Of a DNA stretch of 64,000 bases, positions 1-9,449 are shown piece by piece. Numbering within the stretch: position 1 is the first letter of the stretch; the number at the start of each line of letters is the position of its first letter. The DNA lies in the NCBI GenBank assembly GCA_964393405.1, contig CAYMTR010000002.1, positions 75,853 through 139,852 on the forward strand. Direction: 5' to 3'. The translations under genes and the position numbers were made by a program. The stretch comes from CAYMTR01 sp964393405. GTDB lineage: Bacteria > Bacteroidota > Bacteroidia > Bacteroidales > Prolixibacteraceae. The notes beneath the pieces were generated by a model. The model worked only from the letters and a program-made list of their open reading frames with translations. It made no database searches and had not been told where the DNA came from.

Positions 1-1248
1 TTTGACAACGCCGACAGCATGAATGCCGATCTTATTCTCATTCACATGAATACTTACGGTGGAACTGTTGTCGATGCCGATTCTATTAGAACTAAGATTT
101 TAAACAGCCATATTCCTGTATGGGTTTTTATCGATAACAACGCTGCTTCTGCCGGAGCACTTATTTCTATTGCCTGCGACAGTATTTTCATGAAACCCGG
201 TGCTAATATTGGTGCTGCAACCGTCGTAAACCAAACCGGACAGAAAGCTCCTGATAAATTTCAATCTTACTTTCGCTCAATAATGAGATCTACTGCTGAA
301 AGCCATGGCGCTGACACATTAATTAACGGCAGAGATACTATAATAAAATGGTTCCGCGACCCAATTATTGCTGAAGCAATGGTTGATGAAGATGTTTATA
401 TCTCCGGAATTATTGACACAGGCAAAGTATTAACCTTCACTGCATTAGAAGCAGTAAAATATGGCTTTTGCGAAGGAGTAAGCAACAATATTGATGAGCT
501 CCTTGAAAAGGCTAATGTTGGCAATTACGAAATACGTGAATTTAAACCTACCGCTATTGATAAAATTATTGGTTTTCTTACTAGCCCTATAATCTCCGGA
601 ATCCTTATCATGGCTATCATTGGAGGTATTTATTTCGAAATGCAATCGCCCGGTATCGGATTCCCATTAATTATCGCAATTGCTGCTGCTGTTGCTTATT
701 TTGCCCCCTTGTACCTCGAAGGTATGGCTGAAAACTGGGAAATTATCTTATTCGTTATTGGCTTAGTTCTGATTGCCGTTGAGCTATTTGCCTTCCCGGG
801 CTTTGGTATTGCTGGTATTTCAGGTGGTGTACTTGCTTTTCTGGGACTAACACTTAGTCTGCTCAACAATGTAAGATTTAACTTTGAAAACGTAGATAGC
901 ATTTCAATTCTGGTTTCTTTATTAACTGTAACACTTGCTACTTTCGCAGGATTTGTACTATCTATTTTCTTGGGACAGAAGCTATTCACTGCAAGCAAAG
1001 GACCTTTTCAAAATCTTGCTCTTACTTCAACTCAGAAGAAAGAAGATGGTTTTATCGGCGTCGACATGAAGCAATCTGAAATGATTGGCAAAACAGGAAC
1101 TTCCCATACCGTTCTCAGACCTTCCGGAAAAGTAAATGTTGATGACAATGTTTGGGATGCCGTTGCAATAAGCGGATTTATTGAGAAAGGAGAACAAATA
1201 AAAGTTGTGAGAGACGAAGCCGGTCAGCTGTATGTCGAAAAAATATAA
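1..1248 (+). CDS. NfeD family membrane-bound serine protease (ClpP class), 5' end outside window
   Basis: The reading frame is open from base 1, so the gene starts upstream; the first in-window ATG at 19 is probably internal. The N-terminal part has the ClpP-like fold signature of membrane-bound NfeD proteases: a beta strand ending in the oxyanion region (HMNTYGG) and a nucleophile-type motif (NAASAGALI). A block of about four hydrophobic segments follows (in-window residues ~185-330), then a soluble C-terminal NfeD OB-fold ending near VEKI. Family members are thought to cleave hydrophobic segments of membrane partners such as stomatins; the usual SPFH partner is not visible downstream. The next gene starts 3 bases after the stop, suggesting co-transcription. 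Family call is solid; substrate unknown. Confidence 0.88.
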   Translation, partial: FDNADSMNADLILIHMNTYGGTVVDADSIRTKILNSHIPVWVFIDNNAASAGALISIACDSIFMKPGANIGAATVVNQTGQKAPDKFQSYFRSIMRSTAESHGADTLINGRDTIIKWFRDPIIAEAMVDEDVYISGIIDTGKVLTFTALEAVKYGFCEGVSNNIDELLEKANVGNYEIREFKPTAIDKIIGFLTSPIISGILIMAIIGGIYFEMQSPGIGFPLIIAIAAAVAYFAPLYLEGMAENWEIILFVIGLVLIAVELFAFPGFGIAGISGGVLAFLGLTLSLLNNVRFNFENVDSISILVSLLTVTLATFAGFVLSIFLGQKLFTASKGPFQNLALTSTQKKEDGFIGVDMKQSEMIGKTGTSHTVLRPSGKVNVDDNVWDAVAISGFIEKGEQIKVVRDEAGQLYVEKI

Positions 1249-1251
1249 CTA

Positions 1252-2421
1252 ATGAAATTTTTTAAAAATATATCTCCTTCCAACTGGTTCAAAATAATAC
1301 TTGCCACATACATACTTTTTGCTATCATTGCAAGTGTACAGTCTCATTTTCAGGTCTATGAAGAACACCCTCAGTACACCTGCTACAATAATTTTGTCAT
1401 TTTCAAGCAATCGCATTTCCATCTCTTTCAGGATAAGGATCTTTACAAATTATACCCTGAAGAGCATTGGGACTTATATAAATATAGTCCCGCTTTCTCA
1501 TTGTTCTTCGGAATATTTTCATATTTCCCATCTATAGTTGGCCTCACTCTGTGGAATATCTTGAATTGTCTAATTTTCTTCATGGCAATTTATCTGCTAC
1601 CAATAATTAAAAGTCGGGAAAAGATTCTGATAATGGCATTTTGCCTTATCGAATTAATGACTTCAATGCAAAACGAACAGTCGAATGCCTTAATCGCAGG
1701 GTTAATAATACTTGCCTTCATCTTTCTGGAACGAAGGAATTATCTATTAGCCACCCTTTTAATTATGAGTTCAGCTTACATTAAGATTTTTGGAATAGTA
1801 GCAATAGCCCTTTATTTACTCTATCCCCAAAAATTGAAACTTACAATTTATTCCCTCATGTGGGGGGCAATTTTCTTCTTTATACCACTGCTGGCAGTTG
1901 ATATGGAACAATTGAAATTCTTATATGAAAGCTGGTACCAAATGCTCCAAAACGACCACTCAATTTCAAATGGACTATCAGTCATAGGATTTTTGAATTC
2001 ATGGTTTGGTCTGAATGCAAACAAGATAGCTGTATTATTAGCAGGAGCTGCCATATTTTGCATTCCTCTGTTGAAGTTTAAAAATTACAATATTTATAAG
2101 TTTAGGATGTTGGTTTTATGCTCAATCCTAATTTGGATTATTATTTTCAACCATAAAGCCGAATCTTCAACTTTCATAATAGCATTAGCCGGAATTGCTA
2201 TTTGGTTTTTCACTTCTGAAAAAACAATTCTCAATAATGTCCTTATTATCACAGCTTTCATATTTGTCTCGCTATCTCCTACCGATATCTTCCCGGCTTT
2301 TTTAAGGAAAGAATTGGTTACCCCGTATGTTTTGAAGGCTGTTCCTTGCATTATTATCTGGGCAAAGCTACTTTGGGATATGTCAAGAATGAAGACTGAT
2401 TCAATTGAAAATTATAAGTAG
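1252..2421 (+). CDS. GT87-like (DUF2029) polyprenol-phosphate-dependent glycosyltransferase
   Basis: A 389-residue polytopic membrane protein with about ten hydrophobic segments. Early in the sequence, after the first membrane segment, is an extracytoplasmic loop with LYKLYPEEHWDLYKYSPAF; the YKYSPAF-type motif with a nearby acidic residue is characteristic of GT87/GT-C mannosyltransferase-like proteins. Such enzymes transfer a sugar from a polyprenyl-phosphate carrier on the outer face of the inner membrane. The acceptor cannot be inferred from the neighbours. It follows the NfeD protein almost without a gap and is followed by a 25-bp inverted repeat. Confidence 0.72.
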   Translation: MKFFKNISPSNWFKIILATYILFAIIASVQSHFQVYEEHPQYTCYNNFVIFKQSHFHLFQDKDLYKLYPEEHWDLYKYSPAFSLFFGIFSYFPSIVGLTLWNILNCLIFFMAIYLLPIIKSREKILIMAFCLIELMTSMQNEQSNALIAGLIILAFIFLERRNYLLATLLIMSSAYIKIFGIVAIALYLLYPQKLKLTIYSLMWGAIFFFIPLLAVDMEQLKFLYESWYQMLQNDHSISNGLSVIGFLNSWFGLNANKIAVLLAGAAIFCIPLLKFKNYNIYKFRMLVLCSILIWIIIFNHKAESSTFIIALAGIAIWFFTSEKTILNNVLIITAFIFVSLSPTDIFPAFLRKELVTPYVLKAVPCIIIWAKLLWDMSRMKTDSIENYK

Positions 2422-2427
2422 ACAAAT

Positions 2428-2460
2428 AGGAACCATATAGGGACCATATCCGTACCACAT
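2428..2460. repeat. three degenerate 11-bp direct repeats
   Basis: The segments AGGAACCATAT, AGGGACCATAT and CCGTACCACAT follow one another without a gap at 2428, 2439 and 2450. The third copy runs into the left arm of the 25-bp inverted repeat at 2452-2505. Function unknown. Confidence 0.55.
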
Positions 2461-2505
2461 TCGTCCTTTCTCCCTTAATAAAGGGAGAAAGGACGAATGT
2501 GGTAC
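2452..2505. repeat. perfect 25-bp inverted repeat with 4-base loop
   Basis: Bases 2452-2476 are exactly reverse-complementary to 2481-2505, with AATA as the loop. The stem is much longer than the terminators elsewhere in the window and has no T-tract on either side, so a simple rho-independent terminator is not the best reading. It could be a transcript-stabilising or attenuating hairpin, or a small mobile or REP-like repeat. It lies between two rightward genes. Confidence 0.8.
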
Positions 2506-2669
2506 TACTTTGACTCCTTTCAGAACAGAAGGGAATAGTTATATGTTGAGCTCCTACTTCAGAAAAAGATGCAGCAATGTCAATTATTTTGCAAAAATTG
2601 AAAACTCTATTAAAAAATAATATCACTTAAATTAATTACTGATATTTTTGCCACTCAAAGAATTTTCTA

Positions 2670-3569
2670 ATGTGGGGCATTTTTGGATTAATTACTGCAG
2701 TACTTCTTGGAATTTATGACATTTTCAAAAAGACATCATTAAACAACAATGCTGTTTTTCCTGTTTTACTCATCTCTGTATCTACCAGTGCGCTCATATT
2801 TATTTCATTTATAACAGGGTCATACTTGTTCCCTGATTCATTTAAAGCAATAAATATTTATGTACCAACGATTTCGCCTGAAGAACATATTCAGATATTT
2901 TTTAAATCTGCTATAGTCTTAGGCAGTTGGATTTCAGCTTTTTTTGCAATCAAGCATTTACCACTGACAATAGTATCGCCAATCAGGGCAACTGCTCCCC
3001 TATGGACTTTGCTTGGAGCAATAATAATATTTTCGGAAAGTCCCAACGCTTTACAATGGGTAGGTTTGCTGACCACATTAACTTTCTTTTTTCTGTTTTC
3101 AACAACAGGCCGACTTGAAGGCATAAGTTTCAGAAAAAATAAATGGATATGGCTAATTATAATCGCAACGCTGCTTGGCTCTACAAGTAGTCTGTACGAC
3201 AGATATATAGTAAGGGAAATCGATAGGTTTTCAGTTCAGGCATGGTCAGGAATATACCAATTGCTGATTTTGCTGCCAATCGTAATATTCTTTTGGTATC
3301 CAACAAGAAAGAAGACTACACCTTTTAAATTCAGGTGGACTATTCCTTTGATTGGCATTTTTTTAGTCCTTTCCGATTTCTTTTATTTCTGGGCGATTAG
3401 TTATCCTGAATCGCTGATTTCAGTTCTATCGGGAATCAGAAGAAGCGGTGTTGTAATTCCTTTTATATTTGCTGCGATATTCTTTAAAGAGAAGAATGTC
3501 AGGAAAAAAGGAGTATATCTCGCAGGAATAATTCTTGGAGTAATATTGATGACCTTAGGCAGCAGATAA
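2670..3569 (+). CDS. EamA/DMT-superfamily transporter (first of two)
   Basis: A 299-residue, very hydrophobic protein with about ten membrane segments in two EamA-type halves; the middle of the first half contains ATAPLWTLLGAIIIF, typical of the fourth helix of DMT carriers. These proteins export or exchange small metabolites (amino acids, nucleotide sugars, drugs); the substrate cannot be read from sequence. It sits 21 bases upstream of a second DMT gene of identical length, so the two may be co-transcribed, though they are only distantly similar. The start at 2670 gives a normal first membrane helix. Confidence 0.85.
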   Translation: MWGIFGLITAVLLGIYDIFKKTSLNNNAVFPVLLISVSTSALIFISFITGSYLFPDSFKAINIYVPTISPEEHIQIFFKSAIVLGSWISAFFAIKHLPLTIVSPIRATAPLWTLLGAIIIFSESPNALQWVGLLTTLTFFFLFSTTGRLEGISFRKNKWIWLIIIATLLGSTSSLYDRYIVREIDRFSVQAWSGIYQLLILLPIVIFFWYPTRKKTTPFKFRWTIPLIGIFLVLSDFFYFWAISYPESLISVLSGIRRSGVVIPFIFAAIFFKEKNVRKKGVYLAGIILGVILMTLGSR

Positions 3570-3590
3570 ACAAATAATAACCTTAGGAAA

Positions 3591-4490
3591 ATGGGCAAAA
3601 GCAACATAGGGGTTTTATTGGCAGTAACAACTGCATTGTTCTGGGGAGTACTTGCGATAGCCTTGAAGGTTGCTCTTACTGTTGTAGATTCCTACACCAT
3701 TGTGTGGTTCAGATTCTTTTTTGCAGCCATTGCCCTGTTTATTTGGATGTGGTTTACTGACCGGAAGAGCCTGAATATATTGAAAAGACCACCCCTGCTA
3801 CTACTTGTAGCATCGGTAGCACTTGCAATTAATTATATCGGTTTTATGCTGGGAGTTAAGTATACCAGTCCAAGCAATGCTCAGGTGATAATTCAGGTTA
3901 GCCAGGTTTTATTTGCCATAGCCGGGATAGTCATTTTCAAAGAAAAAATAAGTAAGCCACAGATAGTCGGATTTGCAGTATTGATATTGGGATTCGCCCT
4001 TTTTTACAAAGAGCAGCTGAACAATATGCAATACACATCAAAAGACTTCATATTAGGAGTTACATTCACACTGGTTGGGGCTGTCACCTGGACTTTATAT
4101 GCCATTATTCAGAAGAAGCTGTTACCCAAGTATGAACCTAAGACTCAAAATATTGTGATATTCATACTGCCGGTTTTCCTTTATCTTCCACTTGTTAATT
4201 TTCATACTCTGGGAACATTAAATATCTACTGGTGGGGTTTACTTATATTTCTGGGTATAAATACTTTGGTTGCCTACGGGTGTATGACTGCCTCGCTCAA
4301 ATATCTTGAAGCCAATAAAGTAAGTGCGATTCTTATAAACAACCCTATAATAACCTTCATAATTATGGCTATTTTGACCATGATGGATGTTAGCTGGATT
4401 GAAGGAGAAAAGTTCAGTATATTGGCATGGGCAGGGGCATTACTGTTTATTTTCGGGGCTTTCATGGTAGTAAAATCAAGGAAGAAATAA
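3591..4490 (+). CDS. EamA/DMT-superfamily transporter (second of two)
   Basis: A 299-residue ten-helix protein with two EamA repeats; the first contains YIGFMLGVKYTSPSNAQVII and the second ends in a typical hydrophobic C-terminal helix followed by a basic tail (KSRKK). It probably forms a transcription unit with the DMT gene just upstream. Substrate unknown. The stop codon lies inside an imperfect 12-bp inverted repeat (4489-4524) that could end transcription before priA. Confidence 0.87.
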   Translation: MGKSNIGVLLAVTTALFWGVLAIALKVALTVVDSYTIVWFRFFFAAIALFIWMWFTDRKSLNILKRPPLLLLVASVALAINYIGFMLGVKYTSPSNAQVIIQVSQVLFAIAGIVIFKEKISKPQIVGFAVLILGFALFYKEQLNNMQYTSKDFILGVTFTLVGAVTWTLYAIIQKKLLPKYEPKTQNIVIFILPVFLYLPLVNFHTLGTLNIYWWGLLIFLGINTLVAYGCMTASLKYLEANKVSAILINNPIITFIIMAILTMMDVSWIEGEKFSILAWAGALLFIFGAFMVVKSRKK

Positions 4491-4524
4491 CTTATCAACA
4501 GTTTGTTAATTTTGTGGATAAGTT
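4489..4524. promoter_or_regulatory. imperfect inverted repeat containing two DnaA-box-like 9-mers
   Basis: AACTTATCAACA (4489-4500) and TGTGGATAAGTT (4513-4524) pair at 11 of 12 positions across a 12-base loop. The right arm contains a perfect DnaA-box 9-mer on the minus strand (TGTGGATAA, 4513-4521); the left arm contains a one-mismatch copy (TTATCAACA, 4492-4500). The same bases could instead form a weak terminator hairpin followed by a short T-rich stretch. Sequence alone does not decide. Confidence 0.4.
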
Positions 4525-4582
4525 GTTTTCAATTATCATCCCTATTAGATTTCATTAAACTATTTTTGGGGAATAGAATTTC

Positions 4583-7060
4583 ATGGACAACAATCTGATA
4601 TATATCGATGTAATATTGCCTGTTCCTCTTAACCAGAGCTTCACCTATCATGCTCCGGCACAGTGGAAAAGCAAGATAATACCCGGCAGCAGAGTGTTGG
4701 TGCAATTTGGAGCAAGAAAATTATATTCGGGCATCGTAAAAAAGGTATATTCTGAAGCTCCTAAATTCGAGACAAAAGCAATAAATACAATCATAGATGA
4801 TTCTCCTGTTGTCAATCAGCTTTCATTTCCCTTTTGGGATTGGATATCAAACTATTACTGCTGCAGCGAAGGAGAAGTAATGAAAGCAGCTCTGCCATCG
4901 GGCTTGAAGCTTGAAAGTCAGACGAAGCTGACATACAACCCTGAATGGCTTGAAAATGAAAAACTAAGCGACATTGAAGAAACAGTATTTCAATTTATCT
5001 ACAGTCAGAGATCAGCATCCATAAAAGATCTCAATTCGCTAATAAAAAAGAGCGACTCTTATGGCATCATCAAATCACTGATCAGTAAGGAAGCCATAAT
5101 TGTTGATGAAGAGGTAATTGAAAGGTACAGACCAAAAACAACGCCCTTTATTTCGGTATCGGAGAACTTAAAAACTGATGATGACTTTCAATTAGCTTTC
5201 GGACAGCTCAATAGGGCGCCAAAGCAACTTGAACTATTTATGTTCCTGTTGAACGAGCTTAACCATTTCGCCATAAACAGGAAAGAAAACATTGAGAAAA
5301 GAGAACTACTGCTTAAGAGCAATTCAAATGATGCAGTACTTAAGGGTCTGATAGAAAGGAAATTTATCAAAGTTGAAAATGTAAAGACCGACAGAATCAA
5401 GGAAGGAAATGAACCTAAAGTAACGATAAAGCTCAATGAATTTCAGGAGGAAAGCATCAATAAAATTTACGATCAATACAGGAGCAAAAAAGTAGTGTTG
5501 CTGCATGGAATTACAGCAAGTGGAAAGACAGAAATATACATTAAACTTATTGAAGACCAGATTAAAGCTGGCAAGCAGGTATTATACCTATTGCCTGAGA
5601 TTGCGATTTCATCTCAAATAATCACCAGGTTAAAAAAAGTCTTTGGAAATAAGGCAGGAATCTACCATTCAAAGTTCAATGATTCAGAAAGAATAGAAAT
5701 TTGGAATAAAGTACTTGAATTTGAGAGTGATAAGGAACATGACTATCAATTGATACTTGGTACCCGTTCATCGCTTTTCCTCCCTTTTAAGAATCTGGGA
5801 CTCATTATAGTAGACGAAGAGCATGATACTAGCTATAAGCAGTTTGACCCGGCTCCAAGGTATAATGCCAGAGATGCTTCTGTAGTACTTGCAGGTTTGC
5901 ATGAAGCGAAAGTGCTGATGGGCACTGCTACCCCATCGTTTGAAAGCTATCTTAACTGTAAAACAGAGAAGTACGGATATGTATTTCTGAATAAAAGGCA
6001 TTTTGATGCTGAGCTGCCGGAGATTAAAGTAGCAGATATCACTGATGCTTACAAAAGAAAAACCATGAAATCTCATTTTACCCCTTTGCTATTTGAAGAA
6101 ATAGAAAAAGCGCTGGAGAATAATGAGCAGATAATATTATTTCAAAACAGAAGAGGTTTTTCGCCCTACGTACAATGCAAATCATGTGGGTGGATACCGG
6201 TATGCAAGCATTGCGACGTAAGCCTTTCATACCATAAATCACAGAGTTATTTGTTATGCCATTATTGTGGATACACAATGAAGCTGACCGGGAAATGTGG
6301 TAATTGTGGTTCACCGGATATAAACACCAAAGGATTTGGAACAGAAAAGATTGAAGATGAGCTAAAAATATTTTTCCCGGAAGCAACAATCGGGAGGCTT
6401 GACACTGACACAACGAGAGGAAAATCTGGGCATGAGAAGATAATAGAAAAGTTCACCCAAGGGAAAACTCAGATACTTGTAGGCACACAGATGGTAACCA
6501 AAGGTCTGGATTTCAAGAATGTGAGTGTAGTAGGAATTTTAAATGCCGACAACATACTTAACTATCCCGATTTCAGGTCGCATGAAAGAGCATATCAGCT
6601 TTTTGTACAAGTAAGCGGTCGTGCTGGAAGAGCAAACAAAAGGGGTAAGGTAATAATCCAAACCCTTCAGCCAGAGCATCCTGTAATAAAAAATGTCATC
6701 ATTAACAATTATGATTCTTTTTTTGAAAAATACATATCAGAAAGAAAAATATTCATGTATCCGCCGTGGTACAGGCTGGTAAACATTACGATAAAGCATA
6801 AGAATCAGGAGCGGACGATTATAGCAGCAAAACAGCTTGTTGCAGAGCTCAATAAAAACATAAAAGCAAAGATACTGGGGCCAGAATATCCATTAGTTAG
6901 TAGAATATCAATGTTTTATCAACTTATGGTCAGAATAAAGCTTGAAAAAAATCATTCAGTATCAGAGGCTAAAGAAGAAATAAATAAAAGCATAAACAAA
7001 GTAAAACAAGCAGTTAACAATGCATCTGTAATATTCAATATTGATGTTGATCCATTATAA
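4583..7060 (+). CDS. priA: primosomal replication restart helicase PriA (PriA/N')
   Basis: An 825-residue superfamily-2 helicase of normal PriA length. The N-terminal 3'-DNA-binding domain is followed by a winged-helix region, a Walker A GITASGKT at residues 309-316, and the Walker B box DEEH at 411-414. The eight-cysteine zinc-binding insert begins at Cys532 (CKSCGWIPVCKHC, then CHYCG and CGNCGS), and the C-terminal helicase half contains GRAGRA. PriA reloads the replisome at stalled forks. It stands alone, with the chromosome-partition genes just downstream. Confidence 0.97.
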   Translation: MDNNLIYIDVILPVPLNQSFTYHAPAQWKSKIIPGSRVLVQFGARKLYSGIVKKVYSEAPKFETKAINTIIDDSPVVNQLSFPFWDWISNYYCCSEGEVMKAALPSGLKLESQTKLTYNPEWLENEKLSDIEETVFQFIYSQRSASIKDLNSLIKKSDSYGIIKSLISKEAIIVDEEVIERYRPKTTPFISVSENLKTDDDFQLAFGQLNRAPKQLELFMFLLNELNHFAINRKENIEKRELLLKSNSNDAVLKGLIERKFIKVENVKTDRIKEGNEPKVTIKLNEFQEESINKIYDQYRSKKVVLLHGITASGKTEIYIKLIEDQIKAGKQVLYLLPEIAISSQIITRLKKVFGNKAGIYHSKFNDSERIEIWNKVLEFESDKEHDYQLILGTRSSLFLPFKNLGLIIVDEEHDTSYKQFDPAPRYNARDASVVLAGLHEAKVLMGTATPSFESYLNCKTEKYGYVFLNKRHFDAELPEIKVADITDAYKRKTMKSHFTPLLFEEIEKALENNEQIILFQNRRGFSPYVQCKSCGWIPVCKHCDVSLSYHKSQSYLLCHYCGYTMKLTGKCGNCGSPDINTKGFGTEKIEDELKIFFPEATIGRLDTDTTRGKSGHEKIIEKFTQGKTQILVGTQMVTKGLDFKNVSVVGILNADNILNYPDFRSHERAYQLFVQVSGRAGRANKRGKVIIQTLQPEHPVIKNVIINNYDSFFEKYISERKIFMYPPWYRLVNITIKHKNQERTIIAAKQLVAELNKNIKAKILGPEYPLVSRISMFYQLMVRIKLEKNHSVSEAKEEINKSINKVKQAVNNASVIFNIDVDPL

Positions 7061-7080
7061 ATTTTCCAAAGGGAAAATTT
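7059..7080 (+). terminator. hairpin at the end of priA
   Basis: AAATTTTCC (7059-7067) pairs with GGAAAATTT (7072-7080) across AAAG and overlaps the priA stop codon. There is no T-tract after it, so it may slow or stabilise transcript ends rather than act as a strong intrinsic terminator. Confidence 0.35.
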
Positions 7081-7133
7081 GTGATGTCGTTACGAGTTAA
7101 AATATTATTTTTGGGACTACAAAAAAATCATAC

Positions 7134-7913
7134 ATGGGTAAAGTAATAGTAATTGCAAATCAAAAAGGTGGAGTAGGAAAAACTACAACTGCGATCAATC
7201 TTTCAGCGAGCTTAGCAGTTTTAGAAAAGAAAGTATTATTGATAGATGCCGATCCTCAGGCCAATGCCACATCAGGATTGGGTTTCGATTTAAAAAATAT
7301 AGAAAACAGTATATATGAGTGCATTATAGATCATATTGATCCTGAAGCGGCAATATTGAACACAGAAATAGAGAACCTTCAGATAATGCCTTCGCACATA
7401 GACTTAGTAGGAGCTGAGATTGAAATGCTGAATATGCCGGAGAGGGAAAAAGTTCTTAAGCAGATAACAGACGCATTAAAGGATAAGTATGATTATATAA
7501 TAATAGATTGTTCGCCTTCGTTAGGGTTAATAACGGTGAATGCATTAACGGCAGCCGATTCGATAATAATACCTGTACAGAGCGAATATTTTGCACTTGA
7601 AGGGCTTGGTAAACTATTAAATACTATAAAAATCATACAGAACAAGCTAAATCCGGAATTAAGCATAGAAGGATTCCTCATGACGATGTACGATTCAAGG
7701 TTAAATCTTTCGAATCAGGTGTACGAAGAAGTGAAGAGGCATTTTCAGGAAATGGTTTTCGACACTGTAATACAAAGAAATGTGCGATTAAGCGAAGCTC
7801 CCAGTCACAGGAAGCCGGTTTTACTTTATGATGCAACATCGAAGGGATCGACAAATCATTTATGCTTAGCACAAGAGTTAATAACAAAGAATAGCCCAAA
7901 AGCTGAAAAATAA
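7134..7913 (+). CDS. parA: chromosome-partitioning ATPase ParA/Soj
   Basis: A 259-residue MinD/ParA-family ATPase beginning with the deviant Walker A KGGVGKTT at residues 11-18 and carrying the Walker B-type strand YIIIDCSPSLGL near residue 121. Length and the lack of an N-terminal DNA-binding extension match chromosomal Soj/ParA rather than plasmid ParA. It binds DNA non-specifically as an ATP dimer and moves ParB-bound origin regions. parB starts 22 bases after its stop. A -7-like TATTTTTG lies at 7106-7113, but its nearest upstream TTTG (7078-7081) is 24 bases away, longer than usual. Confidence 0.97.
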   Translation: MGKVIVIANQKGGVGKTTTAINLSASLAVLEKKVLLIDADPQANATSGLGFDLKNIENSIYECIIDHIDPEAAILNTEIENLQIMPSHIDLVGAEIEMLNMPEREKVLKQITDALKDKYDYIIIDCSPSLGLITVNALTAADSIIIPVQSEYFALEGLGKLLNTIKIIQNKLNPELSIEGFLMTMYDSRLNLSNQVYEEVKRHFQEMVFDTVIQRNVRLSEAPSHRKPVLLYDATSKGSTNHLCLAQELITKNSPKAEK

Positions 7914-7935
7914 TACTGATTCAAAAGGAAAAGAT

Positions 7936-8817
7936 ATGGCCAAAAGACATGCATTAGGAAGAGGACTTGGAGCATTGATTGATGATTCTACAACCCTTGG
8001 ACCCCAAACTGCAACATTAATAGATGAGGTTGAAATCGGCATGATAGAGACCAATCCATGGCAGCCCAGGACTACTTTTGATGAAGAATCGCTGATTGAG
8101 TTATCGAATTCCATCAAAGAGGTAGGCATAATTCAGCCTCTTACGCTAAGAAAAGTTTCTGAAAACAAATATCAGATTATAGCGGGAGAAAGAAGGTTCA
8201 GGGCATCGAAAATGGCAGGCTTGACAAAAGTTCCAGCATACATCAGGGTTTCTGATGACTCCAACATGCTTGAGCTGGCGCTTATTGAAAACATACAGCG
8301 GGAAGATCTTGATGCTATTGAAGTAGCAGTAAGCTATCAGCGCTTAATAGATGAATGTAGCCTGACTCAGGAGAACCTTGGAGACAGAGTTGGCAAGAAA
8401 CGATCGACAGTAACAAATTATTTACGTCTATTGAAATTACCTGCATTGATTCAGAAAGCAATCAGGGAAAAAGAAATCACGATGGGACATGCCAGGGCAA
8501 TTATCAGCATTGATGATCCGGAGACTCAGATAATGCTTTACAAACAAATTGTGAAGTATGATTTTTCAGTAAGGAAGATTGAAGAAATAGTTAGAAAGAT
8601 AAACACAGACGGAGAAGAACAGAAATCAAAAACCGCTATTAAAGTACCAAAATTCCCTGAGGAATATGAAGAGTTGAAAAAGCACCTTTCAAAACATTTT
8701 GAATCGGATGTAGATTTCAAGATGAATAATAAAGGTAGAGGAAAGATCGTTATTCCATTCAAATCAGAAAAAGAACTTGAGAGAATAATTGGAGTATTAG
8801 ACAAATTAAATAAATAA
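7936..8817 (+). CDS. parB: chromosome-partitioning protein ParB/Spo0J
   Basis: A 293-residue ParB. It begins with the ParA-interacting type of N-terminus (GRGLGALIDD), then has the ParB/CTPase domain with GERRFRAS at residues 84-91 and ENIQRED at 118-124, a central helix-turn-helix region (LTQENLGDRVGKKRSTVTNY), and a C-terminal dimerisation domain. ParB loads at parS sites, spreads as a CTP-dependent clamp and works with ParA. I did not notice a parS palindrome (core CACGTG) near the gene, but I could not search systematically. Confidence 0.97.
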   Translation: MAKRHALGRGLGALIDDSTTLGPQTATLIDEVEIGMIETNPWQPRTTFDEESLIELSNSIKEVGIIQPLTLRKVSENKYQIIAGERRFRASKMAGLTKVPAYIRVSDDSNMLELALIENIQREDLDAIEVAVSYQRLIDECSLTQENLGDRVGKKRSTVTNYLRLLKLPALIQKAIREKEITMGHARAIISIDDPETQIMLYKQIVKYDFSVRKIEEIVRKINTDGEEQKSKTAIKVPKFPEEYEELKKHLSKHFESDVDFKMNNKGRGKIVIPFKSEKELERIIGVLDKLNK

Positions 8818-8827
8818 GATACCGGTT

Positions 8828-9436
8828 TTGAGTATATGTAACAAGGGCATATTATTGATGTTCCTGATTCTGTTTGTATTTATTGGGACCAATGCCCAGC
8901 CAGTTCAGGAAAAGTCAGACTCCACAGAAATTAAAAAAGAAATTTCCGTAAAAAAACATATACCCGGTAAAGCGACCATATACTCGGCTGTACTTCCGGG
9001 TTTAGGTCAGATTTACAATAAACGGTGGTGGAAAGTACCAATAATTTATGGAGGATTTGGAGCCTTAGGTTATTTTATAAACAACTACAACCAAAACTAT
9101 TTAGACTTAAGAAAATCGTATCATGATTTGACAGATGATGATCCTACGACAGCGTTCTATCAGGAAATGTATCCGGAATATGATTTTTCGCAGTCAGAAA
9201 TTAGCACCTTGAAAACAAATTTTGAGGATAAAATTGACAATTCAAGACAACAGAGAGATTTATTTATAATCATTTCAGTAGGGTTCTATTTGCTCAACAT
9301 TATGGATGCAAATGTGGATGCCCATTTTCTTGATTTTGATATTAGTGAAGATTTAACGTTTAATTTTGAGCCAATTTATAGAGACCCTATTACAAATTCG
9401 TTTATCTTAGGAGGACATTTGGCTTTAACATTTTAA
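8828..9436 (+). CDS. DUF5683 secreted/membrane protein
   Basis: A 202-residue protein with an N-terminal signal peptide ending near TNAQ and a DUF5683-type core (SAVLPGLGQIYNKRWWKVPI) followed by hydrophobic stretches. DUF5683 proteins are common in Bacteroidota and often sit directly after parAB, as here, but have no proven function. The start is uncertain: TTG at 8828 gives a proper positively charged signal-peptide N-terminus, while the first in-frame ATG is at 8858 and would begin inside the hydrophobic core. I prefer TTG. Confidence 0.8.
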   Translation: MSICNKGILLMFLILFVFIGTNAQPVQEKSDSTEIKKEISVKKHIPGKATIYSAVLPGLGQIYNKRWWKVPIIYGGFGALGYFINNYNQNYLDLRKSYHDLTDDDPTTAFYQEMYPEYDFSQSEISTLKTNFEDKIDNSRQQRDLFIIISVGFYLLNIMDANVDAHFLDFDISEDLTFNFEPIYRDPITNSFILGGHLALTF

Positions 9437-9449
9437 AAGGAGGTTTTTA

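Noticed and set aside
7134..9436. parS site close to parAB
   Set aside because: No CACGTG-centred palindrome was noticed in or near the genes; an exhaustive search was not possible by eye.
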